Shown one piece after another: positions 1 to 7,744 of a DNA stretch of 18,227 nucleotides. Each line of letters opens with the position of its first letter. Within the stretch, counting starts at the first letter, position 1. The translations under genes were made by a program, and so were the position numbers. Location: assembly GCA_043767025.1 (NCBI GenBank), contig JAYUHK010000040.1:1-18227 (forward strand). The letters are read 5' to 3'. Below the pieces are notes generated by a model. That model saw nothing but the letters and a program-made list of their open reading frames with translations. It was not told the DNA's origin and did no database searches. Source of the DNA: JAYUHK01 sp043767025. GTDB taxonomy: Bacteria > Bacteroidota > Bacteroidia > Chitinophagales > Saprospiraceae.

Positions 1-80
1 TCGCCAGACGATATTTTTGCAAAAACTTGAATTTCTACAAGGCACGTCTGAAAATACAGTAACATCGAATAAAAAATTGC

Positions 81-108
81 TTGAAATTTTAGTAAAAAAA
101 TATTTTTG
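81..108 (+). promoter_or_regulatory. Candidate Bacteroidota promoter for the sigma factor operon
   Basis: A TTG at 81-83 is followed after 17 bases by TATTTTTG at 101-108. This fits the Bacteroidota primary-sigma consensus TTG-N17-23-TAnnTTTG. Transcription would start near 115, giving an untranslated leader of about 130 bases before the sigma gene at 248. The stretch 1-247 is AT-rich, and I see no other convincing feature in it. Confidence 0.5.
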
Positions 109-247
109 CGTAACATGAGATAGTAAGAGAGCGTCTAAAATAAAAAATGATTTTTTTTTCAAAAGCGAGGCAGCAATAAAGTAGTTTGTTTCGTTGTTGT
201 TATCTAAACAAAGCTAACCTTAAATTTTATAACAAAAAGAAAAGCAG

Positions 248-814
248 ATGGACGTTGCTCTACAACTGCAGTTTGATGAAGAACCCTTGATTGTCGCCTG
301 CGTAAGAAATGAGCGTTGGGCGCAACAAAAACTGTATGAAGACCATTACAGTAAGATGATGGGCGTGTGCCTGCGCTACGCCAACACGCAAGACGATGCG
401 ATGGATATTCTTCACGAGGGATTTCTTAAAGTATTCAAAAATATCTCGAAGTATCAGGTAGGTACTTCGATTTCGGCTTGGATACGCCGTATTATGGTCA
501 ATACTTCGATAGATTATTATCGAAAAAATGTACGCTACCGTACCGATGACATTGACCACGCGTATGACTTGAGCAGTTCAGACGCAGACGCAGTCAGCCA
601 ATGTTCGGAGCAAGAAATTATGGCAGCGATACAAAAACTTTCGTTGGCATATCGAGCCGTCTTTAATCTGTACGTCATCGAAGGTCTGTCGCACCGCGAA
701 ATTGGGGAGGAGTTGGGAATCACAGAAAGCACGTCCCGCTCCAATCTGGTAAAAGCTCGCACAAAGCTAAAAGAAATACTATTAGGAAACGACCACACAT
801 TATATGAAGCCTAA
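248..814 (+). CDS. ECF-type RNA polymerase sigma factor (sigma-70 family)
   Basis: This 188-residue protein has the two-domain layout of an extracytoplasmic-function sigma factor. Region 2 (about residues 25-93) binds core polymerase and the -10 element; it shows LRYANTQDDAMDILHEGFL followed by the aromatic/basic segment SAWIRRIMVNTSIDYYR. Region 4 (about 124-178) holds the -35-reading helix-turn-helix, with GLSHREIGEELGITESTSRS. A linker rich in Asp and Ser joins them; region 3 is absent, as usual for the class. The ATG at 248 gives a normal N-terminus. The gene overlaps the next by 11 bases, so the two are translationally linked. The downstream protein has a cytoplasmic repeat domain and a membrane helix and is the obvious candidate for its anti-sigma factor or sensor. 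The family call is firm; the target regulon is unknown. Confidence 0.95.
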   Translation: MDVALQLQFDEEPLIVACVRNERWAQQKLYEDHYSKMMGVCLRYANTQDDAMDILHEGFLKVFKNISKYQVGTSISAWIRRIMVNTSIDYYRKNVRYRTDDIDHAYDLSSSDADAVSQCSEQEIMAAIQKLSLAYRAVFNLYVIEGLSHREIGEELGITESTSRSNLVKARTKLKEILLGNDHTLYEA

Positions 815-2579
815 CACGCCAGCACATATTACTGATTTTGAAAAACACATCAAGTCGTCGCTCGAGGACGTTGGTGCAGGCAGTCCTGCGCCCACCAACT
901 GGCATCGCATGGAGCAACTGCTCGACCAGCAGTTACCGACTTCGGAGCTTCCAAGTGCCGAGAAAAAGATAGACGATTTTGTTAGAAAAACAGTAGAAAA
1001 CACCCAACCACCAATGCCCGTCGGCTCGTGGGCTGCGATGTCACAAATTTTAGATAAAAATATATTAGAAAATAACCCAAGTAGTGACATTGATGAATTT
1101 ATAAAAAAATCAGTAGAAAATACTTCCGCAGCCTATCCCGCAGGAGCATGGGAGCTTATGTCCAAACGATTGGACGACGAAGCCGCCAAAGCTGCTGACC
1201 GCATAGACGAAACTATTCGCAAAAAAGTAGGCTCTGCGGACTCTTCTTCCTATCAGCCTTCTGCGTGGCAGCAACTTTCTCGACGCTTGGACGAAGCCCA
1301 AAACTTGCGCCACCTTATATATCGCTACAAAGCTGTAGAATTGGCTTTGATGATGTTGTTTTTATTCACCGCAACACGTTTTTTACCGACCGACTGGAAC
1401 GAAATAGGCAAATTATTAGATAATAAATCTACTTCGTCACCTGCGGTGAGTGGCGAACACCGCGCTCAAAAAGAAGAAAATAAATCGTACAAGCACGAAA
1501 AAGCAGTACAAAAATCTTCTGTTGCACCCGCTCAAAAACCAATGAAGTATGGCGTGCCGCAAAGCGCAAACCAAGCCGAAAGAGCCGAAATAAAAGCCAA
1601 GCCAAGCGACGACGCGCCAAGAGCAGACGCGACTGAAAAGACTAATTTATTAGAAGAAAATAAAAAAGAAGCTGATTTTGTGACAAATTCTCCCGAACAG
1701 CCTAATACGGTTGCAATACAGGATTTGAAGCAAATACCAACCGCAGAAGCAATTACCGTTCCGACGGTAGAAGGTGGAAAAGAAAGCATTGCCCGCACAT
1801 CTTCGTTAGATGATATGTCACAGTTGCCCACGATTTTAAACGATAAAATAGAGCGACCAGCCCAAAATACTACCTACGCCACACAAGAGTTGGCGGTGGT
1901 ATCGAAAGATAAAAACACATCGTTTTGGCGCATCGGAATGGTATCTTCGGTAGATTTGAATTATGTGCAAACGCCCGAAGACGCTGGTTCTGGTAAGAAA
2001 GCATACGCGCAAGGAGCTATCGGCTTCAGTGGTGGAATGGTAGTGTCCAAAAATGTAGGCAAATGGGAGTTTGAAACTGGATTTTTATATTCCTCCAAAA
2101 AATACGCGCCACAAAGAAAGCTCGAAATAAGAGGCAACACCACAGACGGCTACGTGCAAGAAAGCCTGAAAGACATCGAACTCAACCAAATAAAAATACC
2201 AGTTCGCGCGCGCTGCCAAATCGAAAATAAAGGAAGGTGGACTGTTTTTGCCGTTTTTGGTGGCTCTATAGATTTGGTCATGCAGGCTCGCTACGACCGC
2301 GTGCGCCGCGTGTTGGGCAACCCACTCGCTTCGTTCAGAGTCACTGCGCCGCTCACCAAAGACCCTGGCGGCTTGCTCGAAAGCGGAATGTGGTCAAAAA
2401 ATCATTACTTCACAGCCGACATCGGAATGGGCATCGAGTACAAAGCGAGCAATCGCTGGAGTTTGTTCGTGCAGCCTACTTATCAACAACAGTTTATCAG
2501 CCCGAGCAGCGGCATCGGACCCAACAAAGACCGCATCAATACTTTTTCGCTATTGGCGGGTATTAAAGCGACTTTATAG
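804..2579 (+). CDS. Putative transmembrane anti-sigma/sensor: four N-terminal W-motif repeats, one TM helix, long linker, C-terminal beta-barrel
   Basis: The 591-residue protein starts at ATG 804 inside the sigma gene. Four degenerate repeats of 30-35 residues occupy about 9-163. The typical pattern is D-[DE]-[FT]-[IV]-[KR]-K, a Pro/Gly turn, then W-x2-[ML]-x3-L-[LD], with Trp at 33, 76, 116 and 155. A basic patch (RHLIYRYK) precedes a single hydrophobic helix at about 177-194, which predicts a cytoplasmic N-terminus. Residues 200-370 are a low-complexity Lys/Glu/Ala/Ser/Pro linker. Residues from about 374 to 591 look like beta strands of an outer-membrane barrel (IGFSGGMVVSKNVGKWEFETGFLYSS; end FSLLAGIKATL). 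Bacteroidota barrel proteins often carry one such W-motif plus a helix at the N-terminus; four in tandem seems unusual. An anti-sigma role is inferred from gene overlap and topology, since no classical zinc anti-sigma motif is present. Alternatively, it is a structural envelope protein. Confidence 0.75.
   Translation: MKPNTPAHITDFEKHIKSSLEDVGAGSPAPTNWHRMEQLLDQQLPTSELPSAEKKIDDFVRKTVENTQPPMPVGSWAAMSQILDKNILENNPSSDIDEFIKKSVENTSAAYPAGAWELMSKRLDDEAAKAADRIDETIRKKVGSADSSSYQPSAWQQLSRRLDEAQNLRHLIYRYKAVELALMMLFLFTATRFLPTDWNEIGKLLDNKSTSSPAVSGEHRAQKEENKSYKHEKAVQKSSVAPAQKPMKYGVPQSANQAERAEIKAKPSDDAPRADATEKTNLLEENKKEADFVTNSPEQPNTVAIQDLKQIPTAEAITVPTVEGGKESIARTSSLDDMSQLPTILNDKIERPAQNTTYATQELAVVSKDKNTSFWRIGMVSSVDLNYVQTPEDAGSGKKAYAQGAIGFSGGMVVSKNVGKWEFETGFLYSSKKYAPQRKLEIRGNTTDGYVQESLKDIELNQIKIPVRARCQIENKGRWTVFAVFGGSIDLVMQARYDRVRRVLGNPLASFRVTAPLTKDPGGLLESGMWSKNHYFTADIGMGIEYKASNRWSLFVQPTYQQQFISPSSGIGPNKDRINTFSLLAGIKATL
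828..1292 (+). repeat. Four degenerate tandem protein repeats (30-35 residues) in the cytoplasmic part of the barrel protein
   Basis: The units lie at about 828-926, 963-1055, 1086-1175 and 1200-1292. Each has an acidic/basic helix (for example IDDFVRKTVEN, IDEFIKKSVEN, IDETIRKKVGS), a Pro/Gly-containing turn, and a Trp-containing helix ending in LLD or LD (WAAMSQILD, WELMSKRLD, WQQLSRRLD). Trp-to-Trp spacing is 43, 40 and 39 residues. Units 2 and 3 are the closest pair, sharing K-[ST]-V-E-N-T. Conservation is at protein level, which suggests an old internal duplication. Confidence 0.75.
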
Positions 2580-2602
2580 CGCAAATCAAACTTTTTTTCT
2601 AC

Positions 2603-2659
2603 AAAAAAACAAAACGGTTTCCAAAATGCTTGCAGCATTGGAAACCGTTTTGTTTTTTT
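2603..2659 (+). terminator. Strong intrinsic terminator hairpin
   Basis: The arms 2603-2629 and 2635-2659 pair over 25 bases with a 2-base bulge and a 5-base loop. The GC-containing core is ACGGTTTCC/GGAAACCGT, flanked by a run of 7 A on the left and 7 T on the right. It sits 23 bases after the barrel gene stop and 28 bases before mvaA, so it should end the sigma-operon transcript. The symmetric A/T runs would also allow it to work on the minus strand. Confidence 0.85.
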
Positions 2660-2687
2660 GCAGTAGAATAAAATACATTACTAAAAA

Positions 2688-4025
2688 ATGAATATGAATC
2701 CAAAAGTGATAAGCGGGTTCTCCAAACTCTCAAAAGCAGAAAAAATTGACTGGATTGCCAAAAATTTTATAACGAAAAATACTGCCGACGTGACAGCTAT
2801 TTTTGATACTTTTTTGTGCGCTGATTCCGACACTCAACGTATTATTGACGGGTTTAGCGAAAATACAGTTAGTAATTTTCATCTGCCCTACGGCGTAGCA
2901 CCCAATTTTGTAATCAATGACAAAACCTACTGCGTGCCGATGGTAATAGAAGAAAGTTCGGTCGTCGCTGCTGCGTCGAGTGCCGCAAAATACTGGCTTA
3001 CGCGCGGTGGTTTTCATGCCCAAGTGCTTGCCACGACCAAAATCGGACAGGTTCATTTTTCGTGGACGGGTGATTTTACTCGCCTTTTGCTTGCTTTTGA
3101 CGAATTAAAAAAAATACTTTTGTCCCAGTCTGCTCCGCTTGTAAGCAACATGGAGCAACGCGGCGGCGGCATCAGAAATATAGAATTGCTCGACATGAGC
3201 GACCTCGAAGCCGACTACTACCAGCTCCGAGTGAGTTTTGAAACCTGCGATTCGATGGGCGCCAATCTTATCAATTCTGTCCTCGAAAGTTTTGGAAAGA
3301 CGATGGTTGAGTTTTTTCAAAATAGTCAGTTTTTTTCAGAAAATGAGAAAACTGTGACAATTCTTATGGCAATCCTTTCCAACTATACTCCCGACTGTTT
3401 GGTGCGTGCTTGGGTGGAGTGTCCGATAGACCAATTAGGGACAAAATCTGCGCCCGACGTGAATCTATTGGCACAAAAATTTTATAAAGCAGTCCAAATT
3501 GCGACCATTGACCCTTACCGCGCCACCACTCACAACAAAGGAATTTACAACGGAGTCGATGCCGTCGTGTTGGCTACCGGCAACGATTTTCGAGCAATCG
3601 AAGCCTGCGGACATACCTACGCCGCCCGCGACGGACAGTACCGAAGTTTGAGCCGGTGCAGCATCGAAAACGGAATTTTTCGATTTTGGATAGACCTTCC
3701 GTTAGCAGTCGGCACAGTCGGAGGATTAACAAAACTCCACCCTTTGGCAAAGTTTTCGCTCGAAATGTTAGGCAATCCTTCTGCCAAAGAACTCATGCAA
3801 ATAATAGCGGTTGTTGGGCTTGCCCAAAATTTTGCTGCCATAAAATCACTCGTCACCACAGGAATCCAACAAGGACACATGAAAATGCACTTGGGAAATA
3901 TATTGCTCAATTTTCAAGCATCTGGACAAGAATGTGACATGGCTCAAAAGCATTTTGCTGAAAATGCTATCACTTTTTCTGCCGTCCGTGAGTACTTGGA
4001 AGCACTCCGAAAATCAGATTTATAA
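2688..4025 (+). CDS. mvaA: Hydroxymethylglutaryl-CoA reductase, class II
   Basis: The enzyme interconverts HMG-CoA and mevalonate with NAD(P)H. At 445 residues it matches soluble class II bacterial enzymes and has no membrane domain. Catalytic residues by family alignment: Glu89 in EESSVVAA, Lys284 in THNKGIYNG, Asp300 in ATGNDFRAIEA and His397 in QQGHMKMHLGNI. The dinucleotide/CoA segment CDSMGANLINSV lies at 187-198. Class II enzymes are often annotated as degradative after Pseudomonas mevalonii. Here the neighbour at 13 bases is a GHMP kinase, so a biosynthetic role in the mevalonate pathway is more likely. Cofactor preference cannot be told from the sequence by eye. The ATG at 2688 follows the upstream terminator by 28 bases, and I found no clear TAnnTTTG promoter in that short gap. 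Confidence 0.95.
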   Translation: MNMNPKVISGFSKLSKAEKIDWIAKNFITKNTADVTAIFDTFLCADSDTQRIIDGFSENTVSNFHLPYGVAPNFVINDKTYCVPMVIEESSVVAAASSAAKYWLTRGGFHAQVLATTKIGQVHFSWTGDFTRLLLAFDELKKILLSQSAPLVSNMEQRGGGIRNIELLDMSDLEADYYQLRVSFETCDSMGANLINSVLESFGKTMVEFFQNSQFFSENEKTVTILMAILSNYTPDCLVRAWVECPIDQLGTKSAPDVNLLAQKFYKAVQIATIDPYRATTHNKGIYNGVDAVVLATGNDFRAIEACGHTYAARDGQYRSLSRCSIENGIFRFWIDLPLAVGTVGGLTKLHPLAKFSLEMLGNPSAKELMQIIAVVGLAQNFAAIKSLVTTGIQQGHMKMHLGNILLNFQASGQECDMAQKHFAENAITFSAVREYLEALRKSDL

Positions 4026-4037
4026 CTACACTTTGCA

Positions 4038-4967
4038 ATGTCAATTTCCACTTTTCGCACCAATGGCAAATTACTGCTGACCGCCGAGTATTTCGTGCTC
4101 GACGGCGCGCTTGCGGCGGCTGTACCTACTCGATTGGGACAAAAAATGACTGTCACAAAAACAGCTCATGAAGAAAATATTTTGGTGTGGACAAGTTTAG
4201 ACAGCGACGGTTCTGTTTGGTTTTCGGCACGATTTGACGTGCTTAATTTGAGTGTTCTCCAAAGTGAATTTCCTGAAATTGCGCAACAGTTGAGAGTAAT
4301 TTTGTTGGCTGCGCGGGAGCAAAATTCATCGTTCTTGATGTCTGAAAAGCCAGAAAAAATACAGGTTTTAACGGAATTAGAATTTCCACGTCTTTGGGGT
4401 TTGGGAAGTAGCTCAACGCTGATAGCGGCGATTGGAAATTGGGCAAAAGTAAATCCTTATCGCTTGTTGGCGGAAACTATGGGTGGCTCGGGCTACGACA
4501 TTGCTTGCGCACTGTCGGATACAGCTATTTTTTTTCAAAAAAATACATCTGAAAATTTAGTCACAAATTGTGATTTTAATCCAATTTTTCGCTCGCAACT
4601 CTACTTTATTTATCTCGGAAAAAAACAAAATAGTAGAGAAGGAATCGCGCAATATAAAAAAAATGGAATGCCGTCGGCTTCTCTAATAAGCGAAGTGTCG
4701 GAGCTTACACAAGCATTTATTGCTGCCCAATCTTTGCCTGATTTTGAAAAAATAATCGTGGCACACGAAAAAATAGTTGCCGCCGCCGTTGGGCTTCCAC
4801 GAGCAAAATCCTTGTATTTTAGCGACTTTTGGGGCGAAATAAAATCACTCGGAGCGTGGGGCGGAGATTTTGTGTTGGCTACCAGCGACCGCTCCGAGAT
4901 AGAAACGCAGAGCTATTTCAACGAAAAAGGTTTTAAAGTGTTTTTAAAATATGACAACTTGGTATGA
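4038..4967 (+). CDS. GYDIA-family GHMP kinase
   Basis: This 309-residue protein belongs to the GHMP small-molecule kinase superfamily (galactokinase, homoserine, mevalonate and phosphomevalonate kinases). It starts with GKLLLTAEYFVLDGA (10-24), the usual N-terminal kinase strand. The ATP-binding loop is GLGSSST (121-127). It carries the signature GGSGYDIACA (149-158), which gives the Bacteroidota family its name, and a degenerate motif 3, LGAWGGD (271-277). It sits between HMG-CoA reductase (13 bases upstream) and a flavin reductase (17-base overlap). That position suggests phosphorylation of mevalonate or a later intermediate, by inference only: to my knowledge the family's substrate is not settled. 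Apart from the degenerate motif 3, nothing suggests loss of activity. Confidence 0.9.
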   Translation: MSISTFRTNGKLLLTAEYFVLDGALAAAVPTRLGQKMTVTKTAHEENILVWTSLDSDGSVWFSARFDVLNLSVLQSEFPEIAQQLRVILLAAREQNSSFLMSEKPEKIQVLTELEFPRLWGLGSSSTLIAAIGNWAKVNPYRLLAETMGGSGYDIACALSDTAIFFQKNTSENLVTNCDFNPIFRSQLYFIYLGKKQNSREGIAQYKKNGMPSASLISEVSELTQAFIAAQSLPDFEKIIVAHEKIVAAAVGLPRAKSLYFSDFWGEIKSLGAWGGDFVLATSDRSEIETQSYFNEKGFKVFLKYDNLV

Positions 4968-5673
4968 CGCTGCGGTAATCCGCATTGAACAAGAAACGCC
5001 CAGTACGCGCCGCTATTGGTTGGAGGTGTCCGACGTGGCTAACTTTATTTTCAAAGCAGGTCAATTTGTGACATTTGACCTTCCTATCGGCGACAAGCGG
5101 CTCGCACGGTGGCGGAGCTATTCGATAGCGAGTGCGCCCGACGGAACGAATATTTTAGAATTTTGCATCGTCCGCTCGCCTGACGGCGCGGGAACGCGCT
5201 ATTTTTTTGAGGAAATTGCGGTCGGCTCGTCGCTTCGCTTCAAAGGTCCAGATGGTGCATTTTATCTGCCCGACACGCTCGAAAAAGACGTGGTAATGAT
5301 TTGTACGGGGACGGGCATTGCGCCATTTCGGAGTATGTTGGGCGATATTTTTCGACAAAAAAAAATACACCAAAATATTCATCTTATTTTTGGAACTCGC
5401 AGCAAACAAGATATTTTATACCATTCAGAAATGAATTTTTGGAAAAATAATATTCCGAATTTTGACTTTGACGTTGCGCTTTCTCGCGAAAACTCTACCG
5501 ACTTTTACGACGGCTATGTGCATCAAATTTACTTAAAAAAATACGCAGAGCTGCGCCCCGACATTGTTTTTTATCTTTGCGGCTGGAGTCGAATGATAGA
5601 CGAAACGGTGGAAAATTTAATTTTAAAATTAGGTTACGACCGCTCACAGGTCAAATTTGAACTGTACGGTTAG
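4951..5673 (+). CDS. FNR-type FAD/NAD(P)H oxidoreductase (ferredoxin-NADP reductase-like)
   Basis: A 240-residue flavoprotein that moves electrons between NAD(P)H and a one-electron carrier such as ferredoxin or flavodoxin. The FAD-binding barrel is at about 1-105, with RSYS at 55-58 (FAD contact) and GTRYF at 81-85. The NAD(P)-binding domain is at about 112-240, with MICTGTGIAPFRSML (116-130), FGTR (147-150) and CGW (210-212). The chain ends FELYG; Tyr239 is placed like the aromatic that stacks on the flavin in bacterial FNRs. The start at 4951 overlaps the kinase gene by 17 bases, indicating co-translation in the mevalonate operon. No iron-sulfur or ferredoxin domain is fused to it. Electrons for late isoprenoid or heme steps are possible uses, but that is inference. 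The stop codon overlaps that of the convergent gene by 4 bases. Confidence 0.9.
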   Translation: MTTWYDAAVIRIEQETPSTRRYWLEVSDVANFIFKAGQFVTFDLPIGDKRLARWRSYSIASAPDGTNILEFCIVRSPDGAGTRYFFEEIAVGSSLRFKGPDGAFYLPDTLEKDVVMICTGTGIAPFRSMLGDIFRQKKIHQNIHLIFGTRSKQDILYHSEMNFWKNNIPNFDFDVALSRENSTDFYDGYVHQIYLKKYAELRPDIVFYLCGWSRMIDETVENLILKLGYDRSQVKFELYG

Positions 5674-6419
5674 TCAATATACTCAATTTTGCGAAGAAAT
5701 TTGATGCCGAATGTGATTTCAAAAGTCAAGTTTCTGATGCTTTGTTCGGGCAAAGTGCCGAGCGTGAACTGTCCCGTGAAAGGGTCGAAAACTCGAACAT
5801 TCGGATACGGCGGGTCATAATATTGGCGCGAAAAATCGGGATTGACGCTCAACTCTAACAGTCCTGAAATATATTCCGAAATTTTAAATTCCGTACCGCC
5901 GCCGACGGTCATGCCATAGTTGAACCGATTGACATAGTCCGACTTGGGCGTGTAGGTATAAAAATTTTGTAAATTGGTACTGGGTGGCAGATTGGTTTTC
6001 AGCGTATAATCGCCCCGAATCCCCAACAAATAGTAGAGTTTGTAGCCATTCCAATCAAATTTTTGTTTGCCACCCAACGCCAAAGTGATATTATCAAAAA
6101 TATATTCGGTGCGGCTGCCTTCGTAGGTTTCGAGTTTTCCCGTTGCTGGATTGGTGTAAGAGCCGCCAAAATAACGCAGTGCGCTGCCTTTTTGGTGGAA
6201 TCCCGACTGGGCAAAAAGGGCGAATTTGTTGCCTTCATCTGCGGTTTCGATGAATAAAATGCCGCAGGGTTTGTAGAGCAACGAGCGGTTGCCGAAGCCT
6301 GTCCAGCGTTGATTGCCTATGCACAAGCCAGCTTTCAGTCCAAAAGCGTAGCTTTGAGCAGATACTATTTGTGCCACTAAACAGAGCAAAATAACAAGAA
6401 GTGTAAATATTTTTTTCAT
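5670..6419 (-). CDS. Secreted outer-membrane beta-barrel protein, unknown function
   Basis: The 249-residue protein opens with a clear signal peptide (MKKIFTLLVILLCLVAQIVSAQ), cleaved near residue 21-22. The mature chain alternates polar and hydrophobic residues with Gly/aromatic-rich strands: YAFGLKAGLCIG, KFALFAQSGFHQKGSAL, NRFNYGMTVGGGTEFKI, LTFEITFGIKF. This fits the short 8-10 strand barrels common in Bacteroidota (PorT/OmpW-like size class). No enzymatic motif is visible. A basic/acidic tail, LRKIEYID, follows the last strand, so the chain does not end on the usual aromatic. The gene is convergent with the flavin reductase (4-base overlap) and divergent from the SH3-domain gene, 57 bases away. 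The barrel call is fairly sure; the role is unknown. Confidence 0.8.
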   Translation of the reverse strand: MKKIFTLLVILLCLVAQIVSAQSYAFGLKAGLCIGNQRWTGFGNRSLLYKPCGILFIETADEGNKFALFAQSGFHQKGSALRYFGGSYTNPATGKLETYEGSRTEYIFDNITLALGGKQKFDWNGYKLYYLLGIRGDYTLKTNLPPSTNLQNFYTYTPKSDYVNRFNYGMTVGGGTEFKISEYISGLLELSVNPDFSRQYYDPPYPNVRVFDPFTGQFTLGTLPEQSIRNLTFEITFGIKFLRKIEYID

Positions 6420-6466
6420 AAAAAACTATTCAGTTTATCCAACGAACTAAAAGATGTATCAAAAGA

Positions 6467-6474
6467 CAAATATA
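6467..6474 (-). promoter_or_regulatory. Candidate -7 box for the barrel gene at 5670-6419
   Basis: Read on the minus strand this is TATATTTG, an exact TAnnTTTG match, with its downstream edge 48 bases from the ATG at 6419. A good -33 TTG is not evident; it would have to fall inside the first codons of the divergent SH3 gene. Confidence 0.35.
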
Positions 6475-6476
6475 CG

Positions 6477-7739
6477 ATGAAAAAAATCATAATTATAATT
6501 TTTTATGCGCTGGCTTTCGAGCAGGCAAATGGGCAGGGCGCAGCATCGGATTTAATTTTGAACGCACGGGTTGGCATCAGTGTCGGCAAGGTGCGAGTTT
6601 ATGAAGACAGCAGTTTTTTGAAGCCTACCCAAAATTCTTTGGAGGAGAGCGAACTCGTGGAAGTCATGTCACAAACTGCGAAAGAATATGAAGATAATGC
6701 GCAAAATCAAAAATTCAGATGGTATCAGGTTCGGTCTTTGGGAGGATTGATAGGTTGGATTTTTGGGGACGGGCTGGCGGTAATCGTTGCAGACAGCAGG
6801 GTTGAGAACAGGTTGAAGTTGTTTCACAAAAAAAGGGTTCGGTTCAATAGCGGTTTTGAGCAATCCGTTATGTGGGTGGCGGCGGTAGAAGGGCTTGAAA
6901 TCGTGCATCAACAGAAAGATTACCTCAATCCTATTTATAAAGAATTTTATTTGGTGGCGACCAATGAACGCGGCAAATCTGTCCAAATCAACTGCGCCGA
7001 AACGAGCGTGGCTGGCAAAAGTGAACTCAAAATGTTTCTTTTGTACGATATTACAGGCGACGGTGCGGACGAAATTATTTTGCAACGCAGCAGCCAAAAC
7101 CCGGACGGCTTGGACAATAGGACGCTCGAAATTCATTCGTTTCAGGGCGGGAATCTGACCAAAATTTGGGAAGAGCGCATGACGCTTACTTACAGTGACA
7201 ACTCTCCGTCGCCTGCACTTTTTAAGTACATTGAGGTTGATAATCAATCTATTAGAGTTTCATATATAGATTATTTTGACTGTGAGGGCGAACAAAAATC
7301 GTACGTCCGATGCCTCGATTATGTGACTAAAACTTACGTTTGGGACACGGCGGCTCGACAGTTCAAAATTCTTTATCCCGAAACAAAAAGTCCGCTTTCA
7401 GGCACGTTTACTTCTGAAAAACCTGTTTTTTTGAGAGCAGAGGCGGACACTTTTTCGTCACAAAAAACGGATAAAATAGAATATTTACAAAGTTTTCAGG
7501 TGCTAAAACACTCCGAAAAAGTGCTGGTTCGTGGCGCAAACACCGCGTTGGCGACGTGGCTTTTGGTACGGACTAAAGGCGGTGCATTGGGCTGGATTCC
7601 CGCCGCCGCCGTCCGATTCAACTTCACGGAACACGCCGAACTTTTAGAAAAATACTACGAAAATCCGCCTGTGTTTCGGAACGATTGGAAGGGAAAAGCG
7701 GATTTTGAATTTATCAAAATCGTAGGCAAAAAGCGATAA
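6477..7739 (+). CDS. Secreted protein with two bacterial SH3-like domains
   Basis: The 420-residue protein has a signal peptide (MKKIIIIIFYALAFEQANGQ, about 1-20). The first SH3-like segment spans about 29-104: VGKVRVYEDSS, an acidic insert, then RWYQVRSLGGLIGWIFGDGL. The second spans about 308-380: GTFTSEKPVFLRAEAD, then TWLLVRTKGGALGWIPAAAV. Both end in the W-x-x-V-R...G-x-x-GWI pattern typical of bacterial SH3 (SH3b) folds, which often bind peptidoglycan or peptides. Between them is DITGDGADEIIL (191-202), an Asp/Gly loop resembling calcium-binding FG-GAP or dockerin-like loops, in a beta-rich region. No hydrolase domain is present, so binding or sensing in the periplasm or at the surface is more likely than cell-wall cleavage. 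It is divergent from the barrel gene and stops 5 bases before the hemA stop. Confidence 0.75.
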   Translation: MKKIIIIIFYALAFEQANGQGAASDLILNARVGISVGKVRVYEDSSFLKPTQNSLEESELVEVMSQTAKEYEDNAQNQKFRWYQVRSLGGLIGWIFGDGLAVIVADSRVENRLKLFHKKRVRFNSGFEQSVMWVAAVEGLEIVHQQKDYLNPIYKEFYLVATNERGKSVQINCAETSVAGKSELKMFLLYDITGDGADEIILQRSSQNPDGLDNRTLEIHSFQGGNLTKIWEERMTLTYSDNSPSPALFKYIEVDNQSIRVSYIDYFDCEGEQKSYVRCLDYVTKTYVWDTAARQFKILYPETKSPLSGTFTSEKPVFLRAEADTFSSQKTDKIEYLQSFQVLKHSEKVLVRGANTALATWLLVRTKGGALGWIPAAAVRFNFTEHAELLEKYYENPPVFRNDWKGKADFEFIKIVGKKR

Positions 7740-7744
7740 TTTTC

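Noticed and set aside
2..118. Open frame at the left edge (38 codons, plus strand), as a possible gene end
   Set aside because: The complementary frames are also open, the composition is simple AT-rich, no family is recognisable, and a good promoter (81-108) overlaps it. Not enough to call a gene on either strand.
2653..2681. Promoter for mvaA using the TTTG in the terminator tail and TACATTAC at 2674
   Set aside because: The spacer is only 13 bases and the -7 box lacks TTTG.
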